From: an uncultured Methanomassiliicoccales archaeon
GTDB lineage: Archaea > Thermoplasmatota > Thermoplasmata > Methanomassiliicoccales > Methanomethylophilaceae
Reading direction: 5' to 3'
Length of the DNA stretch: 64,000 bases
Assembly (NCBI GenBank): GCA_934702355.1
Contig: CAKUXX010000006.1
Location: 62,001 to 126,000, forward strand
Within the stretch, counting starts at the first letter, position 1. Each line of letters begins with the position of its first letter. Shown piece after piece: positions 52,642-60,310 of the stretch. The translations under genes were made by a program, and so were the position numbers. The notes beneath the pieces are model-generated. The model made no database searches, was not told where the DNA came from, and worked only from the letters and a program-made list of their open reading frames with translations.

Positions 52642-53490
52642 TCAGTAGCCTTCTATGCCTGTGGCACCCTGCGATCTGATCAGCGTCTCCATGAGCTTCT
52701 CCTCATATTTCCACTGACCTTTCACATGGTTTCCGAATCTGATGTTGGAGAGGATGATGATAACCACTGAGTAGAATCCGAGAGTAACAACGAACAGTAC
52801 GGTGTTGATCACCGGATGAAGATTGCCTGTGCATCTCCTCATCGGTTCCACAGCTATCCCGGCACGGCGGAGCTCTTTGGACATCGCTTCTGTGAACTCG
52901 CACTGGAGCTTGTCGTGCTTGCTGGGGAATCTGGACACGGAACCTGCGGTGATAAGGTACTGTACGATCACAAGTGCGTAGCATGCCACATAGATCGCTG
53001 TGATGTGGGTGTCCATGATCCCGACCCTGTGGTACGACATGATGCCTATGGCGCAGATGTACAGCGCGGTGAATGCCCATATGGCCATGGATGCCCCGTT
53101 GTTGATCTTGGTCGTCAGCATGTCCGCCTCCTTGGATATGCGCCTCATATCCGCACTGTTCCCGCCGACGCTGTCGACGTAGTCGCAGAGCGAGGACATC
53201 CATTCGACGTCGCGGCGCATATGGCGTTTCGAACGGCGGCTCATGAACAGGAGGATGAAGCTGATCATCCCGCATTCCACCGATGCCACGATCGCATAGG
53301 CTATCTCGCCGTCGGTGCGGATATCGAAGATGTCCGGATGACTCGACGATGCGTACGATGTCATGACGAGGCCGAACAGGACGGGCACGAGCATCGATGT
53401 GATGAGAAGTGTTGTGCGGGTGACTGAGTCATATCTTCCGCGGTTGATAACGCAGTCCACGAACCGGTCGGCGGCATCGTTCCTTGCCAT
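52642..53490 (-). CDS. Four-helix membrane protein of unknown function, linked to the STAS gene
   Basis: 282 residues. Four hydrophobic helices: about residues 26-48 (TTLLITSMLVPVLFGLVMTS), 65-84, 135-160 and 168-185, with another near 230-255 (VINTVLFVVTLGFYSVVIII). A cytosolic loop after helix 2 is basic and helical (RRSKRHMRRDVEWMSSLCDY). No family is recognised. It is upstream of and co-oriented with the STAS gene, so it may be the membrane sensor or output partner of the partner-switching module. Confidence 0.75.
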   Translation of the reverse strand: MARNDAADRFVDCVINRGRYDSVTRTTLLITSMLVPVLFGLVMTSYASSSHPDIFDIRTDGEIAYAIVASVECGMISFILLFMSRRSKRHMRRDVEWMSSLCDYVDSVGGNSADMRRISKEADMLTTKINNGASMAIWAFTALYICAIGIMSYHRVGIMDTHITAIYVACYALVIVQYLITAGSVSRFPSKHDKLQCEFTEAMSKELRRAGIAVEPMRRCTGNLHPVINTVLFVVTLGFYSVVIIILSNIRFGNHVKGQWKYEEKLMETLIRSQGATGIEGY

Positions 53491-53535
53491 GAAGGGGGAG
53501 AATCGTTTATCAAATATGAATCCAGTCCAGGTCTG

Positions 53536-54102
53536 ATGTCTGCATCCGGAGTCAAAGGCATAAGCGATAACATCGGCGACGCTGTTTCATCGCTGGTCGA
53601 CAGGGCGGTATGTCCGATGGCGCTCAGGTTCGCAGAACTGTTCATGATGGTCATCATCGGGATCTATGTCGCCAAGCTACTGGTCCTCGGAATGGGATTC
53701 TCGTCCGGATACGGTTTCCGCGAAGCCGCTCTGATATCGTTCGTGATGGACGTCGCCCTGATGTTCATGACGGTCGATTCTCTGCTGACGCTGTCCACGG
53801 CCGATTCCAGGTCGTGGAAGAAGGCCGTCCGCGCAGCCGTTCTGCTAGTGGTGGTCAATCTCCTGTATCGCGCAGGATTCTCCGCAACGGCCGCCGGAGT
53901 GATATCGTTCAATCCGATCATGATAATCATCGTCTCGGCAATGGTCATCTGCTGTCTCTTCCTGCGCCAGGTCCGCGAGCATTTCGTCCCGCCCGGACTC
54001 GAGATGCCGCCTCTGAGATCATGGGTCGCGTTCGCCGCGTTCTGGCCCCTTTTCCCCTCGGAACACTACCGCATGGCGTTCGACAGGGCTGAAAAGGACT
54101 GA
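53536..54102 (+). CDS. Membrane protein of unknown function
   Basis: 188 residues. Four hydrophobic helices (about residues 34-54, 64-84, 96-118 and 122-142), e.g. LFMMVIIGIYVAKLLVLGMG. It ends with a conserved-looking SEHYRMAFDRAEKD tail. No family is recognised. It is divergent from the 282-residue membrane gene and directly followed (38 bases) by the anti-sigma-type kinase gene, so it is likely part of the same signalling island. Confidence 0.75.
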   Translation: MSASGVKGISDNIGDAVSSLVDRAVCPMALRFAELFMMVIIGIYVAKLLVLGMGFSSGYGFREAALISFVMDVALMFMTVDSLLTLSTADSRSWKKAVRAAVLLVVVNLLYRAGFSATAAGVISFNPIMIIIVSAMVICCLFLRQVREHFVPPGLEMPPLRSWVAFAAFWPLFPSEHYRMAFDRAEKD

Positions 54103-54140
54103 GTACCAACGCTCGGATTAAAGTATGAGGAGTTCATCAG

Positions 54141-54584
54141 ATGTCGATGGAGTCGGATAAACGCTCCCATTCAAGGTCGATTAACGTACCTTCCAAGGTC
54201 GATAATCTGTATGAGGTCCAGGATTTCGTGGACTCATGCCTTTCAGGCAGTTCGCCTTCCCATACCACTCTTCTTCAGCTTCAGCTGGTGGTGGAGGAGA
54301 TCTTCATCAACATCGCGAACTATGCTTACAGACCTCCGGGCTCCGGCGACGTCAGCATATCATGTGCCGTGGAGGAGGACATGATGAAGGTCACGCTGAC
54401 CTTCGTGGACTACGGTCCGCAATTCGACCCTCTGAAGAAGCCCGATCCCGACATAGGCGCACCTCTGGACGACCGCGACATCGGCGGACTGGGGATATTC
54501 CTTGTGAAGAACAATGTTGACGGCATACACTATCGTCGCGACAACGGGAAGAACATCCTCACGGTCGAGAAGTTCATCTCATAA
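54141..54584 (+). CDS. HATPase_c serine kinase, anti-sigma factor (RsbW/SpoIIAB) type
   Basis: 147 residues. GHKL ATPase boxes are present: N-box QLVVEEIFINIANYAYRPPG, G1 DYGPQFDPLKKPDP and G2 RDIGGLGIFLVKNNVDGI. In bacteria such kinases phosphorylate STAS antagonists and bind sigma factors. Archaea have no sigma factors, so the output must differ. It overlaps the phosphatase gene by six bases in convergent orientation. Confidence 0.9.
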   Translation: MSMESDKRSHSRSINVPSKVDNLYEVQDFVDSCLSGSSPSHTTLLQLQLVVEEIFINIANYAYRPPGSGDVSISCAVEEDMMKVTLTFVDYGPQFDPLKKPDPDIGAPLDDRDIGGLGIFLVKNNVDGIHYRRDNGKNILTVEKFIS

Positions 54585-56564
54585 GATCTCTTTTTCACGA
54601 TCCTTCGGTTTCCCGTCGTATCTGAACATAAGCATCGTGACATCATCGAACTGCTCTGCATCGTTGGTGAATTCTGCGATATCCTTTCTGATGGTGGCTA
54701 TCTGCTCGTCAAGAGGCTCACCTCTGTGTGCGTCGAGCAGTTCCATCAGGCGGTTGGTGCCGTAGAATCCCTGATAGCCGTCGTTCGCCTCGGTCACACC
54801 GTCCGTATAGAGCAGTATGCAGTCGCCGACGGACATGTCCAGCTCGTATGTGGTGTACTGGACACCCTCCCTTGCGCCGAGGACCAGGGAAGGCTTGCAC
54901 TGGACGAGCGATACCGGTTCCTCCGCACGGACGGACACGGGCGGATTGTGTCCCGCATTGCAGTATCTGAGGTTGCCTGTGGACAGCTCCATGATGCCCA
55001 GCCAAGAGGTGACGAACATGTTCTCGTCGTTGTTCCTGCAGAGGTTGATGTTGACCTTGGCCATGATTTCGCTGGGCTGCAGGCCCGGGCGGGACTGACT
55101 CTCGATGATCGATTTCGTGACGGCCATGAACAGTGCCGCGGGAACCCCCTTTCCGGAGACATCCCCGATGACGAGTCCGATGTGGTCCGTGTCGATCACG
55201 AAGAAGTCGTAGAAGTCCCCTCCCACATATCTGGCGGCGTCCATCGATCCTGCTATGGATAGGCCGGTGCCGTCCAGCGATCCGAAGTTCCTTGGGATGA
55301 ACGATTCCTGGATGTTCTGTGCGACATCCAGTTCGGCCTTGTACTTCTCCTGGACGCTGTTCAGCGATTTGATGTCGTAGATGTACTCCTCGATATCGTC
55401 GGTCATCTTGGTCAGCGACCTCGCAAGACCTCCGATCTCGGTCTCGTTCTCGGTCAGCGGTGCGCAGAGTCTCTTGAACTCTATTCCTGAGTCCCCGTAC
55501 TCATCATCGATGAAGTTGCGGGCGGCCGAGGACATCGTCTCGATCGGGACGGTGACGTTGCGCTCGAGATACCACAGGAACGCCAGGGACGGAAGGAAGA
55601 ATCCCACCAGGACGACGCTCATGTAGAATGTCGTCGCCTGTGCGTCGCTCAGACCGAACAACGGGGACAGGATGCCGACCCTCGTGCCTATGACGGTCGC
55701 GGTACACACGGCCATGCCGTAGATCAGCAGTATGGCGATCATGCGCTCTATCAGACTGCTGTTGAATGTGTTGACGCGGAATCCCCAGACCATCTTGGTC
55801 TTCTCCGACGCGGTGGAATGCTCTATGGGGATCAGCAGGAACAAGCCCAGCAGTACGTAGAGACATGCCGCGGTGGTGAATATGGAGTCCACTTCGGGCC
55901 TGTATGTCAGATACGTTATCGGTGCCACTATGGCTATCAGCAGGCATATGTGGTACCATCTGCGGTCGATCCTCCTGCGGAAGTCGTCCGGGGTTCCGCC
56001 GAATTTGGGGGTGTAGAACCTGAATCCGAAGTACCTGAGTATGAGGATCCCGGACAGACCGAGCATCATGGACAGGGACATCGCGTTGAAGAACGTGGTG
56101 ACGTCCATGATCTCGACGGTATGGGTTCCGTATTTGACGGAATCCGACACATTGCACACTATCGTATAGAGCACGGCCGATATCAACACGACGACCACGA
56201 ACTTCACGACATTGTTCACAGAGTCGAGAACGGGCGGACGGTCGTCCTTGGTCATGTCAGTGCTGTACCACAGCCTGTACGGTATGTACGATATGAGCGA
56301 GATGTTGATGGTATCCAGCACGATCCCTGTCAGGCCGACGCCGGTCAGACAGTCGTAGACTATGTTGACTATGTTGATCCCGATGCAGGCGTATGGTCCG
56401 CATAGAAGGCCCGTGACGATGCAGATCGCCATCACGGAGGGGATGTATGACGGGATCAGAGATTCGATGATGCAGGTGCACACTGCCACAACCATTACGA
56501 ATAGCGTTATCAGGACCTCGTGGTATCCGACGTAGTCGCTGACCTTCCTGTTCATAAGGTGCAT
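54579..56564 (-). CDS. Membrane-anchored SpoIIE/RsbU-type PP2C phosphatase
   Basis: 661 residues. The N-terminal 330 residues contain about nine hydrophobic helices (LITLFVMVVAVCTCIIESLI and others). A HAMP-like linker (about residues 345-410) and coiled coil lead to a PP2C-SpoIIE domain (about 430-650) with metal-binding motifs ARYVGGDFYDFF, IGDVSGKGVPAALFMAVTKS, LLYTDGVTEANDG and DDVTMLMFRYD. It should dephosphorylate the STAS protein in response to a membrane signal. This closes an RsbU-RsbW-RsbV-like triad in an archaeon. Confidence 0.93.
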   Translation of the reverse strand: MHLMNRKVSDYVGYHEVLITLFVMVVAVCTCIIESLIPSYIPSVMAICIVTGLLCGPYACIGINIVNIVYDCLTGVGLTGIVLDTINISLISYIPYRLWYSTDMTKDDRPPVLDSVNNVVKFVVVVLISAVLYTIVCNVSDSVKYGTHTVEIMDVTTFFNAMSLSMMLGLSGILILRYFGFRFYTPKFGGTPDDFRRRIDRRWYHICLLIAIVAPITYLTYRPEVDSIFTTAACLYVLLGLFLLIPIEHSTASEKTKMVWGFRVNTFNSSLIERMIAILLIYGMAVCTATVIGTRVGILSPLFGLSDAQATTFYMSVVLVGFFLPSLAFLWYLERNVTVPIETMSSAARNFIDDEYGDSGIEFKRLCAPLTENETEIGGLARSLTKMTDDIEEYIYDIKSLNSVQEKYKAELDVAQNIQESFIPRNFGSLDGTGLSIAGSMDAARYVGGDFYDFFVIDTDHIGLVIGDVSGKGVPAALFMAVTKSIIESQSRPGLQPSEIMAKVNINLCRNNDENMFVTSWLGIMELSTGNLRYCNAGHNPPVSVRAEEPVSLVQCKPSLVLGAREGVQYTTYELDMSVGDCILLYTDGVTEANDGYQGFYGTNRLMELLDAHRGEPLDEQIATIRKDIAEFTNDAEQFDDVTMLMFRYDGKPKDREKEIL

Positions 56565-56580
56565 TCGATGCCCCTCCCCA

Positions 56581-57327
56581 TCATTGTATGTAGCTCAGAT
56601 CCTCTTTGTTTTCAGATGCCTCACCCGGCCCTATGGATGCCCGGGAGGCCTCGTCTATCATGTCGGCATATTCGGAATAATCGTCGGTGTCCACATCGAT
56701 CCCCAATAATGAATTGAGTGCATGGATGATATGCCTAGCGCTTCTATGGTCGATTATGTACCCCGACGTTTCGCCTATGAGGGCCATCGACGGTATGCTG
56801 TACCTCTGTCCGAAGGTGAGGAACAACGCAGTTGCACCGATGATCCCGCCCTTCGGTTCTTCGGGATAGAATCCCACTCCGGCCGCTTCGAGTTCCGGTT
56901 TCAGCTTCGCATCGCTGACCACTCCGATCAGTCTCGGGCTGTCCTTGAGCTCTCCCGTGCCGTAGCCTCCAAGCGTGATTATCCTCGAAGGTTCGAATCT
57001 GAGAACCTCGTTGAAAAGGAACTCGGTCAGGTCATACTGACCCGAGGGGGTCGTCGCCTGGGATTCCCCTAGAATGAATATTATGTCCCCTGCGTCCGTC
57101 TTCGCATGGAGGAGTTCGATGCAGATCGGCTTGGACACGGAATCCTCGTCGATGAGTATCTGTGGCGGGAGGTCCGAGGAATACACCCTTTCGAAGACCT
57201 CGGCGTTCAGTTTCTTCGCCATCAGGTCTGCGGCAAGCTTTCCGATGTTGCCGACTCCGGGCAGTCCCTCGATGATGATGGGGGCCTCGATCTCGACCCG
57301 ACGGATATGGTCAATCGAGTTTGCCAT
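56581..57327 (-). CDS. PAC2-family proteasome assembly chaperone
   Basis: 248 residues from ATG 57327 (MANSIDHIRRVEI); an ATG nine bases upstream (57336) is possible. The PAC2 fold is indicated by PIIIEGLPGVGNIGKLAADL, LDP-like ligand region DLPPQILIDEDSVSKPICIE, SRIITLGGYGTGELKDSPRL and PSMALIGETSGYIIDHRSAR. Archaeal members bind the proteasome alpha-ring or act near it. It is the last gene of the L44e-S27e-aIF2alpha-Nop10 transcript and overlaps the nop10 3' end. Confidence 0.88.
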   Translation of the reverse strand: MANSIDHIRRVEIEAPIIIEGLPGVGNIGKLAADLMAKKLNAEVFERVYSSDLPPQILIDEDSVSKPICIELLHAKTDAGDIIFILGESQATTPSGQYDLTEFLFNEVLRFEPSRIITLGGYGTGELKDSPRLIGVVSDAKLKPELEAAGVGFYPEEPKGGIIGATALFLTFGQRYSIPSMALIGETSGYIIDHRSARHIIHALNSLLGIDVDTDDYSEYADMIDEASRASIGPGEASENKEDLSYIQ

Positions 57328-57493
57328 TTTCACCATACCTCTCGAGAATTGTTCTTCTGCGGTATTCGCCCATGCGGTCCTCCGGGGAATACCTCGGAGG
57401 AATGGGGCATATCGTGTCGCATTTGCAATGCTTACACCGAAAAAGAAGAGTGTAGGTCCCGCAGGAGGGGCATTTCCTTATTTTGGAAGCCAT
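57311..57493 (-). CDS. nop10: H/ACA ribonucleoprotein component Nop10
   Basis: 60 residues from ATG 57493 (MASKIRKCPSCGTYTLLFRC). The N-terminal zinc ribbon (CPSCGTYTL, CKHCKCDTICPIPPRYSPED) and the basic RRRTILERYG helix are the Nop10 hallmarks. It binds Cbf5 in H/ACA pseudouridylation guide particles. It starts one base after the aIF2-alpha stop and overlaps the PAC2 start. Confidence 0.93.
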   Translation of the reverse strand: MASKIRKCPSCGTYTLLFRCKHCKCDTICPIPPRYSPEDRMGEYRRRTILERYGENGKLD

Positions 57494-57494
57494 C

Positions 57495-58277
57495 TCACTT
57501 GCTCTCACGTTTGAGAACAGCGGTTCCGTTGTTGGATGTCAGATCCTCTATGGCGGCGGACGACACTTCCTTCATGATCTCCTCTGCTTCCTTGTATTCG
57601 GCAGCATTGACGACCACTCTGTACTTGGGGCATCCTACGCAGGATATCTCGACATCGTAATCCTTGGCCACTTCTTCCGCGGCAAGGAGTGCGTGTTTGA
57701 CAAGTTCCATTCCGTTGGGTGCGGAGGATGTGAGCTCGAGGATTCCGTCGATCTGGACGGACGGCGGGATCACGTTCTCCTTCGCAACCTCAATGAATGT
57801 GTCAAGCCAGTCGCCGGAGAACTCCTCTGTGAAGTCCTCTTCTTCGACGACAGCGGCTTCGAAGGCACTGTAGAGCGTTTCGTAAGTCTCCAGCAGGTCG
57901 TTTCCGAACATGTCGTAGGCGTCGTCTATGGAGATGTTCATCCTCTCGGCGACGATCTCCACGAGCTTCTCGGCCTTCTTCTCGTTCTTCCACTGCTGGA
58001 TCTTCTCTCTCTTCTGGTGCTCGTTTACGGATTTCAGGGAAAGGTCGATGTGTCCTTTTGAAGAATCAACGCCCAGGACCTTACAGACAATCTTCTGTCC
58101 TTCCCTGATGTAGTCCCTGATGTACTTAACCCAGCCAGAAGCGACATCCCTGACATGGACGAAACCTTCTTTCTCGTCATACTCATCGAGTGTGACGAAT
58201 GCACCGAAGTTCTTCACGTTCTTGACAGTGCATACGACGAGCTCGCCGTGCTCGGGGAAGCCCCTGACCCTAGACAT
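57495..58277 (-). CDS. Translation initiation factor aIF2, alpha subunit
   Basis: 260 residues. An N-terminal S1 domain (GELVVCTVKNVKNFGAFVTL, EKEGFVHVRDVASGWVKYIR) is followed by a helical and a C-terminal alpha-beta domain, the eIF2-alpha architecture. It helps aIF2 deliver initiator tRNA. ATG 58277 overlaps the S27e stop (TGATG), and nop10 follows at once. Confidence 0.96.
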   Translation of the reverse strand: MSRVRGFPEHGELVVCTVKNVKNFGAFVTLDEYDEKEGFVHVRDVASGWVKYIRDYIREGQKIVCKVLGVDSSKGHIDLSLKSVNEHQKREKIQQWKNEKKAEKLVEIVAERMNISIDDAYDMFGNDLLETYETLYSAFEAAVVEEEDFTEEFSGDWLDTFIEVAKENVIPPSVQIDGILELTSSAPNGMELVKHALLAAEEVAKDYDVEISCVGCPKYRVVVNAAEYKEAEEIMKEVSSAAIEDLTSNNGTAVLKRESK

Positions 58278-58444
58278 CAGCCTACTACCTCGAGGATCTC
58301 GCCTTTAACTTCTCCGACTCCGCCCTTGGGGACGATGAGTGCGGATCCGCAGACGTGGCAGGTGACCTTTGTGGCCGCCTTCCTGAAGGCGATCTGCTCA
58401 TTGGCACAGTCGGGGCATTTGATCTTGATGAAATCTCCAGTCAT
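58277..58444 (-). CDS. rps27e: 30S ribosomal protein S27e
   Basis: 55 residues beginning MTGDFIKIKCPDCANEQIAF, with the second zinc pair in VTCHVCGSALIVPKGG and the C-terminal GEILEVVG. Length and zinc ribbon match archaeal S27e. GGAGTGAT precedes ATG 58444. The start lies five bases after the L44e stop and the stop overlaps the aIF2-alpha start. Confidence 0.95.
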   Translation of the reverse strand: MTGDFIKIKCPDCANEQIAFRKAATKVTCHVCGSALIVPKGGVGEVKGEILEVVG

Positions 58445-58449
58445 TCAAA

Positions 58450-58728
58450 TCACTCCGTGAGCTCGAATTTCTTAGCGCGAATGCAGGGGGAGATGTTGGC
58501 CTTCTTGCACTGGGTGCATCTGTACCTGAGGTTGATCCTCTTGGTGGGCTTTTCCCTTCCTTCAGGCTTAGGCCTGGGGAAACCTCCGTAACCGGCGGTA
58601 ACCTTTCTGAATCTCCTCTGACCCCATTTGAGCTCGCTGGCTTTCTTCTTCTTGACCCTCTCGACTTCCTGCTCGGTGTGAGCCTTGCAGTAGGGACAGT
58701 ATCTTTTAATGGTCCTGGGCATCTTCAT
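58450..58728 (-). CDS. rpl44e: 50S ribosomal protein L44e
   Basis: 92 residues (MKMPRTIKRYCPYCKAHTEQ), with the second zinc pair in YRCTQCKKANISPCI. The family's basic helical insert (RVKKKKASELKWGQRRFRKV) is present. It heads the L44e-S27e-aIF2alpha-Nop10-PAC2 operon; a TATA-like CTTTTAAATATGA lies near 58779-58791 on this strand, and AAGGTGAT precedes the start. Confidence 0.96.
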   Translation of the reverse strand: MKMPRTIKRYCPYCKAHTEQEVERVKKKKASELKWGQRRFRKVTAGYGGFPRPKPEGREKPTKRINLRYRCTQCKKANISPCIRAKKFELTE

Positions 58729-58829
58729 TATAAATCACCTTTAATGTGAATCGAAACGTGCTAATAACGAGGTCATATTTAAAAGATATCCATTGTCTAC
58801 GGTATGTTACGACGTGTATAATCCACAAG

Positions 58830-59534
58830 TCACTCATTACCGGACAGGGCATCATGCATACGGGTCACTTTGCCGTCCTCGTCGCACATCATCACGTCGA
58901 ATGCGGTGTTCAGGAACAGTCCGTTCTCGACGACTCCGGGGATCACATCGATCCTCGACTCGAGGAAGAACGGGTTGTCGATCCCCTGGGGGAACCTGCA
59001 GTCGTAGATGTAGTTCCCTCCGTCCGTGACGAACGGGACTCCGTCCTTCATCCTGAGGACGGGCTCGCATCCCTGCCTCTTCAGAGCAAAGCATGTGTGC
59101 TTGTGACCGAACCTCAGGACCTCCACCGGAAGCGGTGCCTTGGTCCCGAGCTTCTCGACCTTCTTGGATGAATCTGCGATGATGATCTCTTTGACGGTGG
59201 CGGCCGCCACGATCTTCTCTCTCAGCAGTGCTCCGCCGAGTCCCTTGATGAGCTGCATCTTGGGATCGACCTCGTCTGCGCCGTCGATCGTGATATCGAG
59301 TTTGTCGACCTCGTCTAGTTCAACTACCTTGATCCCGCAGTCCTTGGCGAGGGTCTCGCTGTTCACGGACGTGGCCACGCATGTGAGGTCATAGCCCTCC
59401 GAAACCAGTTCGCCTATGCGCTTGATGGCAAAATATGCCGTGGAACCTGTTCCAAGGCCGACATTCATGCCGTCTTTGACATATGTGTCCACTGCTGTCT
59501 CAGCCACGATCCTCTTCATCTCTGCAGCATCCAT
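58830..59534 (-). CDS. rpiA: Ribose-5-phosphate isomerase A
   Basis: 234 residues. Motifs GLGTGSTAYFAIKRIGELV, DITIDGADEVDPKMQLIKGL, and GGALLREKIVAAATVKEIII are characteristic, the second holding catalytic Asp and the third the Glu/Lys region. It interconverts ribose and ribulose 5-phosphate. It is monocistronic and divergent from the Dph6-like gene. Confidence 0.96.
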   Translation of the reverse strand: MDAAEMKRIVAETAVDTYVKDGMNVGLGTGSTAYFAIKRIGELVSEGYDLTCVATSVNSETLAKDCGIKVVELDEVDKLDITIDGADEVDPKMQLIKGLGGALLREKIVAAATVKEIIIADSSKKVEKLGTKAPLPVEVLRFGHKHTCFALKRQGCEPVLRMKDGVPFVTDGGNYIYDCRFPQGIDNPFFLESRIDVIPGVVENGLFLNTAFDVMMCDEDGKVTRMHDALSGNE

Positions 59535-59632
59535 GGTAGTTCGCTCCGGATTCCTCCATGCGGTCCCTATAATAATAATTGATTATGGGCCGTCTCCGAA
59601 GGATTGAAGATTATCATGTCATCCGCATCAGC

Positions 59633-60310
59633 ATGAGGTTAGCATCCCTGTACTCGGGCGGCAAGGATTCCACATTTGCACTCTATCTCGCAGAGCAGAT
59701 GGGTCACGATGTGCCGTATCTGGTGAATATAATGCCCGAGGACGAGGCCTCTTGGATCTTCCACACCCCCAATCTTGGCATGGTGCCCCTTATGGCCCGT
59801 TCGATGGGGAAGGAGCTGATCACCGCTCCGAGCACAGGCTCCGAGGAAGGGGACATGGAGGGACTCAGGAACGCCCTGGAAGGTCTCGACGTGGAAGGCG
59901 TGGTGACGGGTGCGATATGGTCCGATTATCAGTGGGACCGTATGAACATCGTCTGCGGGGATCTCGGATTGAAGGTGATCACGCCCCTCTGGCGGAAGGA
60001 CCAGGACTATCTGATGGAGCAGTTCCTCGATTCCGGTATATCCTCGATCATAGTCGGGTGCTACGCGGAAGGATTGGACGAGAGCTGGCTCGGACGCAGC
60101 ATCGATCGCGAATCCGTCGAGGAGCTGAAGGCCCTCCGCGAGACATACGGCATCTCTATAATGGGAGAGGGCGGGGAGTATGAATCCCTCACCATCGATT
60201 CCCCGATGCATTCCGCACCGCTCTCCATCGACGGTTACGATGTCGAATGGAAGCGCGGCGCGGGCACAATGAAGATCACTTCCGCATCGCTGGCGGAGAG
60301 AAAGATCTGA
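59633..60310 (+). CDS. Diphthine-ammonia ligase family (Dph6-like) ATP pyrophosphatase
   Basis: 225 residues from ATG 59633 (MRLASLYSGGKDSTFALYLA); in-frame upstream codons from 59579 have no ribosome site. The PP-loop SGGKDS is intact, and GVVTGAIWSDYQWDRMNIVC, GCYAEGLDESWLGR and GEGGEYESLTIDSPM are family motifs. It should amidate diphthine on elongation factor 2. A TATA-like TATAATAAT is at 59569-59577. Confidence 0.9.
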   Translation: MRLASLYSGGKDSTFALYLAEQMGHDVPYLVNIMPEDEASWIFHTPNLGMVPLMARSMGKELITAPSTGSEEGDMEGLRNALEGLDVEGVVTGAIWSDYQWDRMNIVCGDLGLKVITPLWRKDQDYLMEQFLDSGISSIIVGCYAEGLDESWLGRSIDRESVEELKALRETYGISIMGEGGEYESLTIDSPMHSAPLSIDGYDVEWKRGAGTMKITSASLAERKI

